DNA of 64,000 nucleotides from Spinellus fusiger (taxonomy: Eukaryota > Mucoromycota > Mucoromycetes > Mucorales > Phycomycetaceae): NCBI GenBank assembly GCA_025094145.1, contig JALLLS010000027.1, positions 356,812-420,811 of the forward strand, read 5' to 3'. Positions 11,601 through 23,199 of the stretch are shown here, one piece after another. Every line of letters begins with the position of its first letter. The first letter of the stretch is position 1. The position numbers were made by a program, and so were the translations under genes. A model generated the notes under the pieces. That model was given only the letters and a program-made list of their open reading frames with translations. It was not told where the DNA came from and made no database searches.

Positions 11601-12388
11601 GCTGCTTCCTTTCTTCTTTTCTTAGATGTACCTGTCGTGCTAATACCACCACTGCCTTTTGTACTATGGATCGTGTAATATCTGGTGTAGTAACAAGTAG
11701 ATCCTAATAATAATAGATAATAGATCATAAATAATAATAACCACAAGGTTTCTCTTCTATTCTACTCTGGATTCCACACACACACACACATTGCATCTCT
11801 ATCTGTCTCTTTCTATAGTGGCCCTGTCAAGGTCACACTGCCCGACATGTAAGAAGCCACCTTACCTTGGCTGGAATCTGTCGATTGCATGAAATACCAA
11901 AGAGAGTTGTTTCTGCTACTGACCATCCAGACACAGGCGGCAGATGAAAATACGCAAAATCCTCATCCTTCTGGTGAGCACCGTCTAAGCAGAAAGAAAA
12001 TAAGAGTCAGTCTTCCTTCTTCTGCTTCTTCTAGGTGACAGGACGGCTCGACTAGGATATTTGTCAATGTACCTGGCAGAGCAAGAAAGGGCAAGAAACT
12101 CCATTCTTCTGGCAGTTCCAATTTCTCAAGGGAGGTCTGGCTTTGTGCCAAGAAAGCGGAACTCCCCATAAGAGACTCGTGCAGTTCTGTGCGCTGGGGG
12201 AGAGGTGGTACACAAAACTCAACAATAGGTCCATAGGCATGATGAAAGCCGACGACAAGAATAGCGGCAATAGGTTGGTTGATGTTCTGGTCTAATGAGA
12301 GTCGGACAGGTGGAGTGTCATGTGTGGTGTTGGTGGTGTTGGTGGCAGTATTTCTTGGTGGACTGCGGTAGGTGGGAGGTGAATCCAT
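8604..12388 (-). CDS. AVL9: AVL9-like DENN-domain protein (late secretory pathway)
   Basis: Avl9 is a DENN-superfamily protein acting in exocytic transport from the late Golgi; DENN proteins usually regulate Rab GTPases. About 15-16 minus-strand exons splice into roughly 800 residues. The N-terminal longin/uDENN part shows AAILVVGFHHAYGPIVEFC, EEWSFLPFLALP then DGAHQKDEDFAYFHLPP, and FGISCNRQIP. The cDENN core shows DITRSIVQKAVVVLARQ, FGPLRQKLAVITAAWFNQRDF, LRELLHRFKGKTLVLLKLLL, FYGYPVETLCTFQYSLISLL and YMGLPLRIFEK. The dDENN part shows YLPLQQIDMLSSEKTKSYL, GTTNQIF and GSDDYLRVRFEEYI. A Ser/Thr/Pro-rich C-terminal tail of about 150 residues follows and is probably disordered. ATG 12388 is chosen; an upstream in-frame ATG at 12430 (MYSQCYSNYSF) is the alternative. 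The stop is at 8604-8606. One intron holds a long pentanucleotide repeat (about 10414-10530). Confidence 0.92.
10414..10530. repeat. (TATTG)n pentanucleotide repeat in an AVL9 intron
   Basis: About 22 tandem copies of TATTG with interspersed CATTG variants, lying between the exon ending DVLVN (near 10580) and the exon starting VETGTIEF (near 10271). The periodic (LYCIV) frames it produces on either strand are not genes. Confidence 0.9.
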
Positions 12389-12933
12389 AACAGAGACAAA
12401 AGAGTAGTTGGAATAGCACTGGGAATACAAAGAGAGAGAGAAAGAGAGAGAGCAGGGTAAATGGCCAAGATCAGACTAAATTTGGGTTCTCCGTTCCTTA
12501 AAAATAGAAATTACAAGGGAGGGAAATGGGCGTGTCTTTTTTTTTTCTTCTTTTCTCCATGGAAAAGGCATTGAACAGCACGTGTATTTGAGGTGATGTA
12601 TGAATTGATGTTATAGACAGTAGTTGAGTAATAAACCATAGGGTTACCCTTGCTTCTTCCTAATGATAACCCTATAGGACATTGACAGGCAAAAGGACAA
12701 AGCAACTAACTATAAGCAACTCAACAGTAGTTAAGGATGAATACAGTTTAATAGATTACAGAGTGCAGGACTATTCATTAGAAGCAATGTATTTAATAGT
12801 TTATCTTTTCATTTGTTCTCTGTGAGTAGATGAGTGAATGAACAGGTGAATAAGTGAGCAAATGAACAAATACGTGAATAAATAGATGAGTAAATACGTG
12901 AATAAATAGATGAAAGGGAGTGAGGGAGTAGTA
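12389..12933. other. Intergenic between the kinesin-like gene and AVL9
   Basis: Promoter side of AVL9 plus the 3' end of the kinesin-like gene. Contains a (GA)n tract at 12430-12455 and, at about 12825-12925, a loosely repeated AAATA(C/G)(G/A)TGAATAAATAGATGA-type array. No coding exon accepted. Confidence 0.5.
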
Positions 12934-15153
12934 TCAAATAGTGGGAGGAGATAGAATGGGTTTCTTGCGTGGAATCGATCTCATGGATCTTCTGGATCTT
13001 TTAATGCTTGTCATTGCTGAGTCTTCAATAGATTGGCTAGGTGGAGTAGATGGAATGGCTAGAGTAGGAGAAGTAGGCTGACTGTCTGTAGTAGACTGAC
13101 TTGATGAGATGGTTTGGCTCGATGGATTAGACCGACTCGATGGATTAGGTGGATTAGGTGGATTAGGTGGATTAGACTGAGCTGCTAGAGTAGACTGAGC
13201 TGCCAGGAGACTCGCAGAAACAGGTGGGTAGCCTGGCTGTAGTGTGGGTTGAGGGGAGAATGGAAGATACGCTGAAGTCTGACTTGGCATGGCAGGCATG
13301 GGTAAATTACTAGCAAATGCATGACTACTCTGGGATCGATAATACTGCATTTGTGATCTGTATTGTTCAGTCTCTGATTGAGCCATAGAAAGCTCCAATC
13401 GATGTTGCTCATCATTTACTCTTCGATTCACCTAAGAATCCCCCATAAGTAAACAGGTAGATGGCATGGGCACTATGAAACAGCCCCGTAATATACTCAC
13501 AAACGATCTTTGCAGTCTATCGTTCTTAATCTTGAGTTCTGATTTGAGATCAGACACTTCCTCCTGTAGAGAATATGAACAAAGAATCATTGAACATCTC
13601 AACAGACTAGTCACACAGCACAACCCATATTCAACTCATTTACCTTGAGTTCCAGCACTTTGGACTAAGCACAGATCCATACAGACAAAAGGCACAAGTA
13701 TCAATCCATCAGTAGACAATTCCCTTCTTTACCTTCATTTCACTATTAGATGTCTCGAGTGCTCGGTGTTTTGATGCCAATTCATCATAATCTTTTTGAA
13801 GTTGCGTATTAGTTGTAACAAGTTCTTTGGTTTGGTCTTCTTTAGTATTGAGCCTCTCCTATTCCATAGGATGACCGTATAAGTAGCTGCTATAGAATCA
13901 ATAGTGACTTGGGCTACCTGTGTCTTTAAAGAAGAATACTCCATAGAGTCCATTCGACGCTTATAAGCCACTATTGAATCAAGCAGTAAAAAGAAACATG
14001 AGATGCACATACATGCAAATATATACATGTTAATTATTACATAATTCAACTCTCGTCTCTCTAAAGTCATTCTCTTCTTGTAAACGAGCCCTTTTATAAT
14101 CACACTCGAGTATTGTTTCATGATATTTCTGTACTTGCTGCTCCAGTGTTACCTATAGATCAAAGAAATAACATGAGAGTCCATGTCATTGGCTATTTGA
14201 ATCACTCACCAACTCATATTTCTGTTGAATGTATTTGTACTTGTACTCATGCTCCTTGCACATATTTTGTGTATAAAGTAATACACTATTGGCAGCCTTT
14301 AGTTTCACTTCAAACCCTTTGAGTCGGTTCTATCTCCCATAAAAACAACAATAATAATAGAATGTCCATGGATAAATATGCGTTTATTCTAGTCTCCACC
14401 CACAATACACATTCTCTCTCTGTAGTTTACCTCTGTGTGTATGTGTTTTTGTTTTTCACTGGTCAAAAGTTGTATGTATTCATCAATACGGTCATCTGGT
14501 AGATTCTTCATGGCAGTACATCTTATTTTCTGTAGCAGCTGTGAAAAGACAAGGGCCTCATGGGTTTCTTCTATATATTTGGAATGTTCCTGATCCATCC
14601 GAGTCTATCAAATGTCCCATCTTCTATACCATGTCCTTACATCAAAATGCATAAACACAATGCATTTACTCTTGCCACAAAAATATTCTGATAGGAGTTT
14701 TGTCAGCACATTATTGTCTGTGGCCATAGGACCCGTATAATCAGGATCAGCAACGGCTGTGACAATATCCTCTGTATGCAGATCAGTGATCCATTCCTTT
14801 CATATGCTACTACTGCTACTAATAATAATTCTAATGCTAATAATACACCTGTCTACTATGGATCCACTTACTTAGTTTAGAAAGTGAATAATGGAAGTTA
14901 TGACGGAGTGACATGCTGGCAGAAGCCATTAATTTAGGATTATATAAATCACATAGCACAAGAGTACCAAGAAATGTATGGGCATCTGTCAATCGTAATT
15001 TGATAATATACGGGAACTTGCACCCTCTCTTTATATCTGCCCATACTTCATTGACTTGGTTGACTCTTGTAAAGAAAGGACTGAGTCCATTGGCCAAAAC
15101 ATAAGCGTCTAAAAAAGAAGAAATAACCTCATCTCATTAACCTATTTCTATCT

Positions 15154-15186
<33 letters not shown>

Positions 15187-15954
15187 AGAAGAATATATAC
15201 TTACTGTCAATCCTCTCTACATTGTTGATGTCATAGCAATCGTCATCTGTGATTCCTAAATAGCTTAACACAATACGTTTATCCATCATATCCTGCATAC
15301 TGTTGGTTTTTCTTTTTTACAGATAGGAAAAAAGTAAAACAATTGAGCTATACTTACGCATAGTCCAATTCAATAGTACTCTGGCCATTTGTGGTTCGAT
15401 GTCGATTGGCTTTGGTGAGTTCAGCATCCAAACATTGAATAATCGAGTGCATTGTATCTATTCTATACAGATCAGCAGTACAATCGTCAGTACAATCGTA
15501 TGCACTGATGGGAAATGTCTTTTATATGCTCCTTTTAGAACATCACCTACTTGTGTTGGAAAGGATCTGATTCACTATGGAAAGTGGGATGAGTTTTCTT
15601 TCTTTTTTTCTTTCTTTGTCTATTGATAAACAAGCTTTACCCGACAGAAACAAAGGCAGCGGCAGTGTTATAACCTAAACATTTCCATTCAATACCAACT
15701 TAATACATCTCTAAAGAAAGAAAAAAGCATATTTCCCAATATATTGTATTATGTTACGCTTTGTTTACCTTGAACAGCAAGACTGGCCAGTTGTTGTGCC
15801 TGTTTCTGACATGTCTCCACAGAACTAGGCGCGTAGTAGCATTCTGTCATTGCATACCGTGCTCTATTATTTTCAATAGTGGAATTAGTCAATGTGCTGT
15901 TTGTACCCGGGAATAGTACTTACTGTCGCGGGTAGCCTGGTTTACCGTCTATTT

Positions 15955-16002
<48 letters not shown>

Positions 16003-16167
16003 AAACAATACGCTCAGACTTAAGCATGTTTCTCATAATCACATCATGTTACCTATATTAGACATGGTGATGGAGTGATCGCTATTTTTGGACAGTCGCA
16101 TAATCTCATTAGGTCCACTTTCTTTGGAATGAATCCAAGCAAGCACATTGATAGAGTCTAGATCCAT
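12934..16167 (-). CDS. Kinesin-like protein with a degenerate (pseudo-)motor domain
   Basis: Minus-strand, multi-exon gene starting at ATG 16167 (MDLDSINVLAWIHS) and ending at 12934. Spliced exons follow the kinesin motor fold in order: a first beta strand (SINVLAWIHS); YAMTECYYAPSSVET...LASLAVQGYNTAAAFV, matching the stretch before the P-loop (usual GYNATIFAYG); IVLSYLGITDDDCYDI, matching VSYLEIYNE..YDLL; FLGTLVLCDLYNPKLMA, matching the LVDLAGSE strand; NVLTKLLSEYFCGKSKCIV, matching SKLTRLLQDSLGGNSKT; and EETHEALVFSQLLQKIR, matching ET.STL.FA....I. The nucleotide sites are gone: where GQTGSGKT is expected the spliced frame reads VGESDPFQHK (about 15551-15582), no SSRSH is present, and DLAGSE is DLYNPK. 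A coiled coil and a Pro/Ser/Thr/Gln-rich tail ending in a basic patch (KRSRRSMRSIPRKK) follow. It is probably a microtubule-binding or scaffold protein without ATPase activity, comparable in principle to yeast Vik1/Cik1 but with an N-terminal motor. Some coiled-coil exon edges are approximate. Confidence 0.8.
15953..16002. repeat. (AAAT)n repeat in intron
   Basis: About 11 tandem AAAT units inside an early intron of the kinesin-like gene, between the short exon DGKPGYPR and the first exon. Confidence 0.9.
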
Positions 16168-16860
16168 CAAGGAAAGAATCAAGCAAAAAAGAAGACGCTT
16201 TATGTCTTCTTTGATTGTGAATTTGTTATGGTTTGAACTAACTCAGCTATTGGCTCAATTAACAGTGACAGCCCATTTTGCATTTTACAGACAATTTCTC
16301 AAAATATAAAATTAGTCCATTGCACTAATAGTTATTGAGTGTACATTTCTACACTCTTATCTCTTTCTCTTTATTGAAAAAGAGGTTGCCTCTACTAGAA
16401 ATATAAATTTTCTCTTTATTTACCTAAATTTACATTGGTTCAATTTGCCTTATCTTCAATTTCCTTTTAATACATTTACTTTAGGAACGACATACAATCA
16501 ATTTTTTTTTAAAAAAAAAGGAATATCCCAAAAAGAGAATAGATTCCAGTTCATGTTTTCTTTTTTATTTTATCTAAAAAAAACACATGTCCCTGTAGAA
16601 AAATATTATAAGTTTATTATACAAGAATAATGTGTTTCTGACTTATCAATCAATATGAAAAAAGTGTATTTATATTTTAGCATTATAGATAATGTGGGTA
16701 TAACTTGATATCATTAAATAATAACATAATGACAGGTAAAAGAAAAGAAGTAAATAAACAGATTGAACCATAACAAAATAAAACAAAACAAAGCAGTAAT
16801 AATAATAGTAATGCTCACTCATTCAGTCAGTCAATACACGGAAAAAAGACTATAAAGTCA
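16168..16860. other. Intergenic, AT-rich
   Basis: Promoter side of the kinesin-like gene and 3' flank of the acetyltransferase gene. Poly-A/T tracts at about 16500-16580. Nothing else recognised. Confidence 0.5.
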
Positions 16861-17627
16861 TTACAGTATTTCAGGAGAACGCACCATAAATACTACTGAC
16901 ACATCTTTAGAATGCACTGTGTACATTTGTTTTTTAACACAAAATCCAAAAGATTTGAAGAATAGAATAGCCATTGGATCTGTGACCTGAACAACAATGG
17001 CGTACTGGGATGTATTGGCTTTTTCAATGAGGTAACATAGCAAAGCAGAGCCATACCCTTTGCGTTGTTCATGAGGGAGAATGCCCATGTAGTTAATAGT
17101 AATGTAACGCTCATAATCCTCTAAAACATCATGGCGCATTTTAGAAAGGGTAGCTGGCAGGGTAATAAGAGTAGAAAGAGCAGCACTCCAACGAATCCAT
17201 CGAGCAAGTTTTGCCATACTCATTGGACGTAGCCATGAGCATAATCCGCGGGGATGGTTTGTCCATACCATGACACCTTTACAGCCTTCTACTTGAACAG
17301 CAAACTCGCAGCTTTCTCGGGAGGCTGTCTTGATTATTTCTTTGAAGAAATGGTAAAAGAAAGGAGTGTGGTCTTGTCGGTTCTGGTGACGATCGTACCA
17401 GTCAAGCATGGAGTTACTAGCATAGGCTTCTGTCAGGGTATATGCACTTTCTTTGATTGCACCTTTATAAATAGAAAGATAAACAAATAATTAAACCAGC
17501 AGGCACTATGTTAGGATAATGATGATTGAAGTTTGTATTTACCTTGAACAATAGGTCGAACATTAATAATGCGCTGGTCTGCATTGATAGTTATTTTACG
17601 ACAGAGACGGCTTTCATAGGAAGACAT
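16861..17627 (-). CDS. GNAT-family N-acetyltransferase
   Basis: Predicted to transfer the acetyl group of acetyl-CoA to an amine; substrate unknown. Two exons (17543-17627 and 16861-17462) joined at a phase-1 intron give 228 residues from MSSYESRLCRKITIN to a TAA at 16861-16863. The GNAT core is in the C-terminal half: strand YITINYMGILPHEQ followed by the acetyl-CoA pyrophosphate loop QRKGYGSALLCYL (pattern Q/R-x-x-G-x-G), then AIVVQVTDPMAILFFKSFGF, the usual strand/helix where a bulky residue precedes the C-terminal beta strand. The N-terminal half (AYTLTEAYASNSMLDWYD, FFYHFFKEIIKTA) resembles fungal GNATs of small-molecule type. No signal peptide or membrane segment. It is the last gene before a roughly 8-kb gene-free stretch. 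Confidence 0.85.
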
Positions 17628-18550
17628 TGAAAAAATAATACCATTAATAATGCATTGGGTTTACTTTGTGTATTTATAGTGAAATGGACCTTTTCTTAAT
17701 ACAAAAATAATAATTAAAATACATTTATCTCAACAGGTGGAGTTCTAGACATGGTGGATTATGATTGTATCTGAGAAGAACAGTTTTCTTGATCCGCTGA
17801 AAATAGAAAAGCCTGGATTTGCGTTGCATAACGCCGACTTTAGCACAAACAACTATACTAAGCTATTTGTTTTCTACTAGCTTCAATCTACTCTCACAAT
17901 AGTATTGTCATTATATTAGTTATGATGAGAGAAATAACTATGCTAGTGAGCATCGACCATGTTGGTGTTATTCATATTACTTGTATATGCCTTTTCCTAT
18001 ACTAGACTGGTTGATGTTTATCGTGCTATTGTAAAGAGAAGAGTATATTTTATGACAAAACTAATGCCCAGATGAATTGATATCTTTTCATATGTCTATG
18101 CATGGTTACAGGTCCGAATTTAATCAAAGTGTACATGAATGATACTAGATTAAGGAAACATGCCTTTGCTGGGTAAGGTCTATCTATATCCTCGGGTGAT
18201 GTTAACACATTCATTGAATAGACTTCCAAGAATAGCTGAAGAAGAGTAGTCACAACTCTTTTAAAAAGAAATTGCACACGACTTATAGATAATACAGCAA
18301 TAATGATTTGCAGACACAATTAAAATTGATCTCCATATTATCTCCTCACGACTAGAAATTGCATTCTGCATTACGCTACGTTCTGCCACTTGATCCTGTT
18401 GCTATTTACTGTCTTTACTCAGTAAGATTGGTTATTACAAAGTCATATTGTAGATATTATAAATATAAATATAGGGTCTCAGTTTCATAAATTACAAAAG
18501 GAGTCTTATTATTACTCAGGTCAGTGTCTTTCCAGAATAAAACCGTTAGG
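17628..18550. other. Intergenic, no feature recognised
   Basis: AT-rich. No open frame with splice continuity and no repeat matched elsewhere in the window by eye. Confidence 0.4.
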
Positions 18551-18574
18551 TGTAGACCATAAATATACTTAAGG

Positions 18575-18990
18575 TGATGAAGCAAAAATAATTCATATTT
18601 TTTTTTCAAATAAATAATTCTTCACTATTTTTATACCAAAGAATAACATACTCTATTCCTTTTTCTTTCTTTTTCATAATACTACTTTTTCATAATGTCA
18701 AACTCATTCAACACTGTAGATATCTCCATTAGAACCTCCGAGATATAAATATAAAGTAATAGCATCGAGACTTGATCAGCTATTCTCCACCAAGTGCTGG
18801 GCATAAAACCTACCCTGTCCAAAGTATCTTGCCTATTCAATTTACCTCCCTCCACTTTGGGAGGTATAGTGAAGCACCAAGGAAACAGGTTTGGCGGAGC
18901 CTTTATTCAAGAGTGGAAAATAGCAAATGGCAAATAGCAGAGCAATTACTATTTGCTAGCTCACCTCATGAAAATAACCAGGAAGAACAA
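18575..18990 (+). mobile_element. Tc1-like element family B, 5' fragment
   Basis: Aligns with the start of the copy at 23200: GTGATG(A/G)AG, then TATACCAA(A/G)(A/G)AATAA(C/T)ATACTCTATTC, the CATAATGTC start region and TCCATTAGAACC(T/C)CCGA. Translation equivalent to SNNINIFTRTPEMYKKYTSL is interrupted by stops, and the downstream transposase is missing or unrecognisable after about 18990. Confidence 0.55.
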
Positions 18991-20515
18991 AAGGTTATAT
19001 TATATTAATAGAAGTTAGAGACCATTGTGGTGCTAGAGTGAGGTAAAATATCAAAAGAAATAACAGGCACCCTCCCATTCCCAGTATAGGGCGGAAATGC
19101 CAGACAGTTATTGATGCCAAAGACTACCAGTGATTAATAAGTGACCTTTCAATAAAGCCACTGTCTTGTATTATAAATACTATTTTATGTATCAATTAAA
19201 AGTTTTATGTCTCTATCCAAGAGATCCATATTGTTATAGAAATATCAAGATAATATCTATACATTATTGAGAATGTTGAGGAAATTAACCCTCACATTCC
19301 AAGAGACATTTCTATTGCATAATTAGATTAATTAGACGTAGTCAGAAAAATATATAAGCAGTTGTAATTGTTGTAGTATAGAACTTCGAGAAATACAACT
19401 GTAAAGTCAGTCAAAGAGGACTGTCTACTCCCTCGAGACGTGACCGTCAGGGGAAGAACCATCACCTCAAACCCGAACACCATAGCACCCCCTTGTACTA
19501 TAGTAGAAAAGCTATAAAACTAGACGTTTAAGACGTAATAGACATTATTGGATTTTAGTTCTTTGATTTGGTTGTGTCTACAAGTTATATACTTACAGAA
19601 GTTATCCATTAAGTCAGGGACATAATCCTACTATTCAATTGCTCAGTATCTGTCTGGAATTTATCTTGTTGTTGGTATTTGGTCAATCTACAAGGCTCAC
19701 CATCGTCTTGCATTGCCTGTCACAATTGTTCTCGTTAAGTACCCCCTTTTGTTCAGTTATCCTCCTGCGTAATAGTGTTTTAGACAACTCCCTAACAAGC
19801 TCTACTAGTCTCATTTGATCTATACGTGCCAACAGTATAGTATCTTTAAGTAAAATATTTGTGTTTTATTGTTATCTAAATTAACATTGATCTGAAATAT
19901 TCCTATTTCAGATATACCCAAGAGGTACAAGTATAAGTAATAATATGTAGCTCATGTAGTACTGTATAAAATGTTCTATAATAAAAAATACATTATTAAA
20001 AATATATAAAAACAATACCAAATATTATGTGTATTAGTTATAGCTAGTTTTATTTATCTAATAAAAAGAATTATCACTAATAATAAAACACCCTTATTAA
20101 TTTAAAATAATTTTAATGATAGAACAGGTATTTTCACCTTAATAATAGTAATTTACATCTAGTAATTGTAAATACAGATAATGATGAATAAGAGATTATA
20201 TGATTGAAAAAATAATACTTGATAATCTTATGTGTATTTAACAAATATATACATTTACTACTATAAATGTATTTTCATAACTAGTTAACATAAAATACTT
20301 ATTTTTTAATTAGAAATAAAATCTACTGATGTATTTAATGTTGTAATAAATAAAATAGTTCTTCCAATTTAAATATTGTGTTATATGAAAGAATAAAATA
20401 TCTGTATTGTAATTTTTCTTTTTTACTTGGTATACTTAATATTAGATTTATAAACATTGTAATATCATCATTACAATTTTCCAATCTATTTAATGTTTTT
20501 TTTTAAAATCTCATA
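18991..20515. other. AT-rich gene-free stretch with LTR-like copy 2
   Basis: Apart from the repeat at 19262-19400, this is extremely AT-rich (19850-20500 is nearly all A/T). No gene, RNA or further mobile element recognised. Confidence 0.45.
19262..19400 (+). repeat. Dispersed LTR-like repeat, copy 2
   Basis: Second copy of the repeat at 8322-8450, with the same order of blocks (GAGGAA, ATTCCAAGAGACATT, TATATAAGCAGTTGTA, GAGAAATACAACTG). Downstream to about 19630 the sequence is less AT-rich and may be the rest of the same LTR or internal region, but no gag/pol frame is visible. Confidence 0.5.
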
Positions 20516-23192
20516 CAGTTCAAAGTATTTTTATTTTTTGGGGTTGGTTGCTATTCGCGCATTGGGCATTTTAGTCACCCTATGAGCACTTTTGGGAAAA
20601 TAAGAATAAACAAATAAACACTTTAAATACAAAAGTGAAAAAAAAAACTGAAAAATGAATGAGAAACAGACGGACAAGAGAAATACAAAACCTCAAATGA
20701 GGGAAAAATAATGAGAAATGATGGTAAAATAAGAATCAAGAATAGACATCCAAAAAGGCCATAAAGTCAGCAAGGAAACCAGGACACCAAAAAGATAACC
20801 GTCATCCTGTGGCGATTCGAAATTCAAGAAGGGATACTTAGAGCAACTCGGATAATCCTGAGAATATATGTAGCAACCGTACTATCAGCTTCTGGCTTTG
20901 CTAAACGCGTTAAGAATGGGTGGTAGAGGAGAGATCGGAGGAAAAGTGAGGATAAAGCGTCTGTTGCTGAGGGAGTCCTTTGCACTCTATGGCGGCATTG
21001 GCGTTCCTGCTCAACACACCCATCAGCAGCCTCAATGAGAAAACTATAAGATGCTGGCTCTACCCTAAAGTCTCGAGTAGACGTGGCTCGATCAATGGCT
21101 TGCAGCAGTATTAACAAACTGGGCCAGAGATCTTGCCATTCAACAAAAAGACTTAACCGTACATGGCAAAAGATTTAGACAATAATCAATTGGATGAACG
21201 TCTTGTGGTGGGGCAGGAACTAGGAAGAACAAGAATGTGAAGTGTTCATGATCAACAAATGTGCATGTGAGAACGTGGACCCAGTTGGCAGATAGATGGC
21301 CACATTGGCAAGGAACTAAAGGTGTTGGTGGTAACCAAGCAATCCTTCATTTTAGTAGACGATGTCTCTCTTTGCGCGTGCATGGTAGTGGAAGAATTGG
21401 ATCCCAAACAGGTCTATAGAGTCCACGGGCTACCGTCACCAGCGGATTCTTGCCACGTACTAGACTAGTAATTTCACTTTGAAGACGTTCAAGATAAGTT
21501 ACTTTTAATGGATATTTAGGAGGGTTGTGAGCCTATCAAAAGAAGTCTACAGTGGATTGCAAGAATCTTAGGTATGTTTAAAATCAGACTATAGTCTCAC
21601 TCTCAAAAAAAAACATTTTGATTAAACATTGTTCATTTATTGTTTTTCCACTATAATGTTTACTTTATCTAAGAACACTGAAAAAGAAACCAAGAAAAAA
21701 ACCCTCTTAGAAACGAGAAAATATATTGAAGACTTTACCCTTTGTCTCATTGCTTAGGAGGCCACCGTAAATGGGACCAGCCATGTTGCCATTTCTGTTA
21801 GGTTTGGAGTTAATAAGCAGTCTATCTCCCGTATCGTAAAGAGATACAAAGAAGCTAGATGCTTCAAGGACAGAAGAAGCACTTGGAGTAAGCCCTTTCT
21901 TATTTAGAGGGACGAGAGAGATTGGACGCAAAATAGAATGGGATTCATTCCAGACACTAAAGAGGTTTCACCATAGCATGACCACCAAAGTGTTCATGTC
22001 AACATTTTGCAAGATAATGAAAAAAAAAACTGGCCTGTTCTATTGTATGGTTAAGAAACCTTCTCTTATCAATAAGCACAAGAAGTCAAGGCTTCCTTGG
22101 GCTAAGGCCCATCTTCACTGGACTGAGGAAGACTGCAAGACAGTCATCTAGTTCGATAAGTCAGAGCACCAGCTGATGAGGACCAATAGCCACAACAGAG
22201 TGGTGTGCAGGAAGAAGGAGGGGCTGATCTCAAAGAACATCAAGCCCACCATGAAATTTGGTGGTGGTTGTGTGATGGTGTGGGGCTTCTTCTCTGATGA
22301 AGGTGTTGGAAGGTGGGTGCCTGTGAAGGGCAGTATAGACAGTAGAAGAAATTGAGATCTTAAAGGAGAACTACTGCCCTGAGCTGGCTCAACTCAAGGC
22401 ACTGAATCTAGTGGTATGTTGTGTTCTTCAAGAAGACAATACCAGCTGTCACAAGAGTAGAAAGTTCAGGTTGTAGAAGACAAATGAGAGCATTGCCACT
22501 ATGGAGGGGTGGCCCTCACAAAGCCTCAACCTGAATCCAATAGAGCATCTTTGGGAAGAGTTGGACAGAGTAGTCTGCAAAAGGATGACTATAGTAAGCA
22601 CAATCCAGGATCTGAAGGCTCTCCTGGCCCAATAATGGGACAAAATTCCCAAAGATGTTACCAACAACCTCATCAACAGCATGCATTGGAGATATAGGGC
22701 TGTGATAAAGGCCAAGGATGGAAACACTAAATATTAAGGGTATCCACCCAATAAATTTGTATTTATTATCCTGTTGATCTTTTTTATACTTCATCCAATT
22801 TAAAGTCTCTAGTATTTGTTTAATGTGTGTTTCTATTACGATTAATAATTATTTCCTTTACAGAAGTATACCAGAAATTAAAAAATGTCTCTTGTTTTTT
22901 TGACCTTCACTGTATATAAATATGTCGAATCGCCACAGGATGACGGTTATCTTTTTGGTGTCCTGGTTTCCTTGCTGACTTTATGGCCTTTTTGGATGTC
23001 TATTATTAACTTATCATTTACTGTCATTTCTACTCATTTTTCCCTCAATTGAGGCTTTGTATTTCTCTGTTCTCCTGTTTCCTTCCTCTTTGCATTTATT
23101 TTTTCCCCAAAAGTTCTCATAGAGTGGCTAATATGCTCAATGCACGAATAGCAAATTACATCCAAAAAATAAAATAAAAATACTTTGAACTG
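20516..23192 (+). mobile_element. Tc1-like element family A, full length with long terminal inverted repeats
   Basis: Bounded by CAGTTCAAAGTATTTTTATT at 20516 and its inverse ending at 23192, each flanked by TA (20514-20515 and 23193-23194), as expected for Tc1/mariner insertion. Inverted homology continues inward for about 270-300 bp on each side (20516-20822 and 22921-23192), including a block reading GATAACCGTCATCCTGTGGC on the left. Long inverted repeats are unusual for Tc1, whose termini are often under 100 bp. The centre carries a decayed plus-strand transposase, described separately. The element probably cannot move on its own. Confidence 0.85.
22060..22737 (+). pseudogene. Decayed Tc1-like transposase of element A
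   Basis: The plus-strand frame reads LPWAKAHLHWTEEDCKTVI, KFGGGCVMVWGFFSDEGVG, LQEDNTSCHKSRKF, SQSLNLNPIEHLWEELDRVV and INSMHWRYRAVIKAKDGN, i.e. the C-terminal two thirds of a Tc1 DDE transposase. The second Asp (QED) and Glu (IEH) of the triad are visible 35 residues apart; the first is in a stretch (FDKSEH) preceded by a stop. Several in-frame stops and at least one frameshift show it is dead. The N-terminal DNA-binding region (before about 22060) is scarcely recognisable. Confidence 0.8.
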
Positions 23193-23199
23193 TAAATAA

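Noticed and set aside
12511..12705. 64-residue minus-strand frame
   Set aside because: No conserved motif, no splice partner, ends in poly-Lys from a T tract.
20824..21117. 97-residue minus-strand frame inside element A
   Set aside because: Does not match any transposase block and lies just inside the terminal repeat; chance frame.
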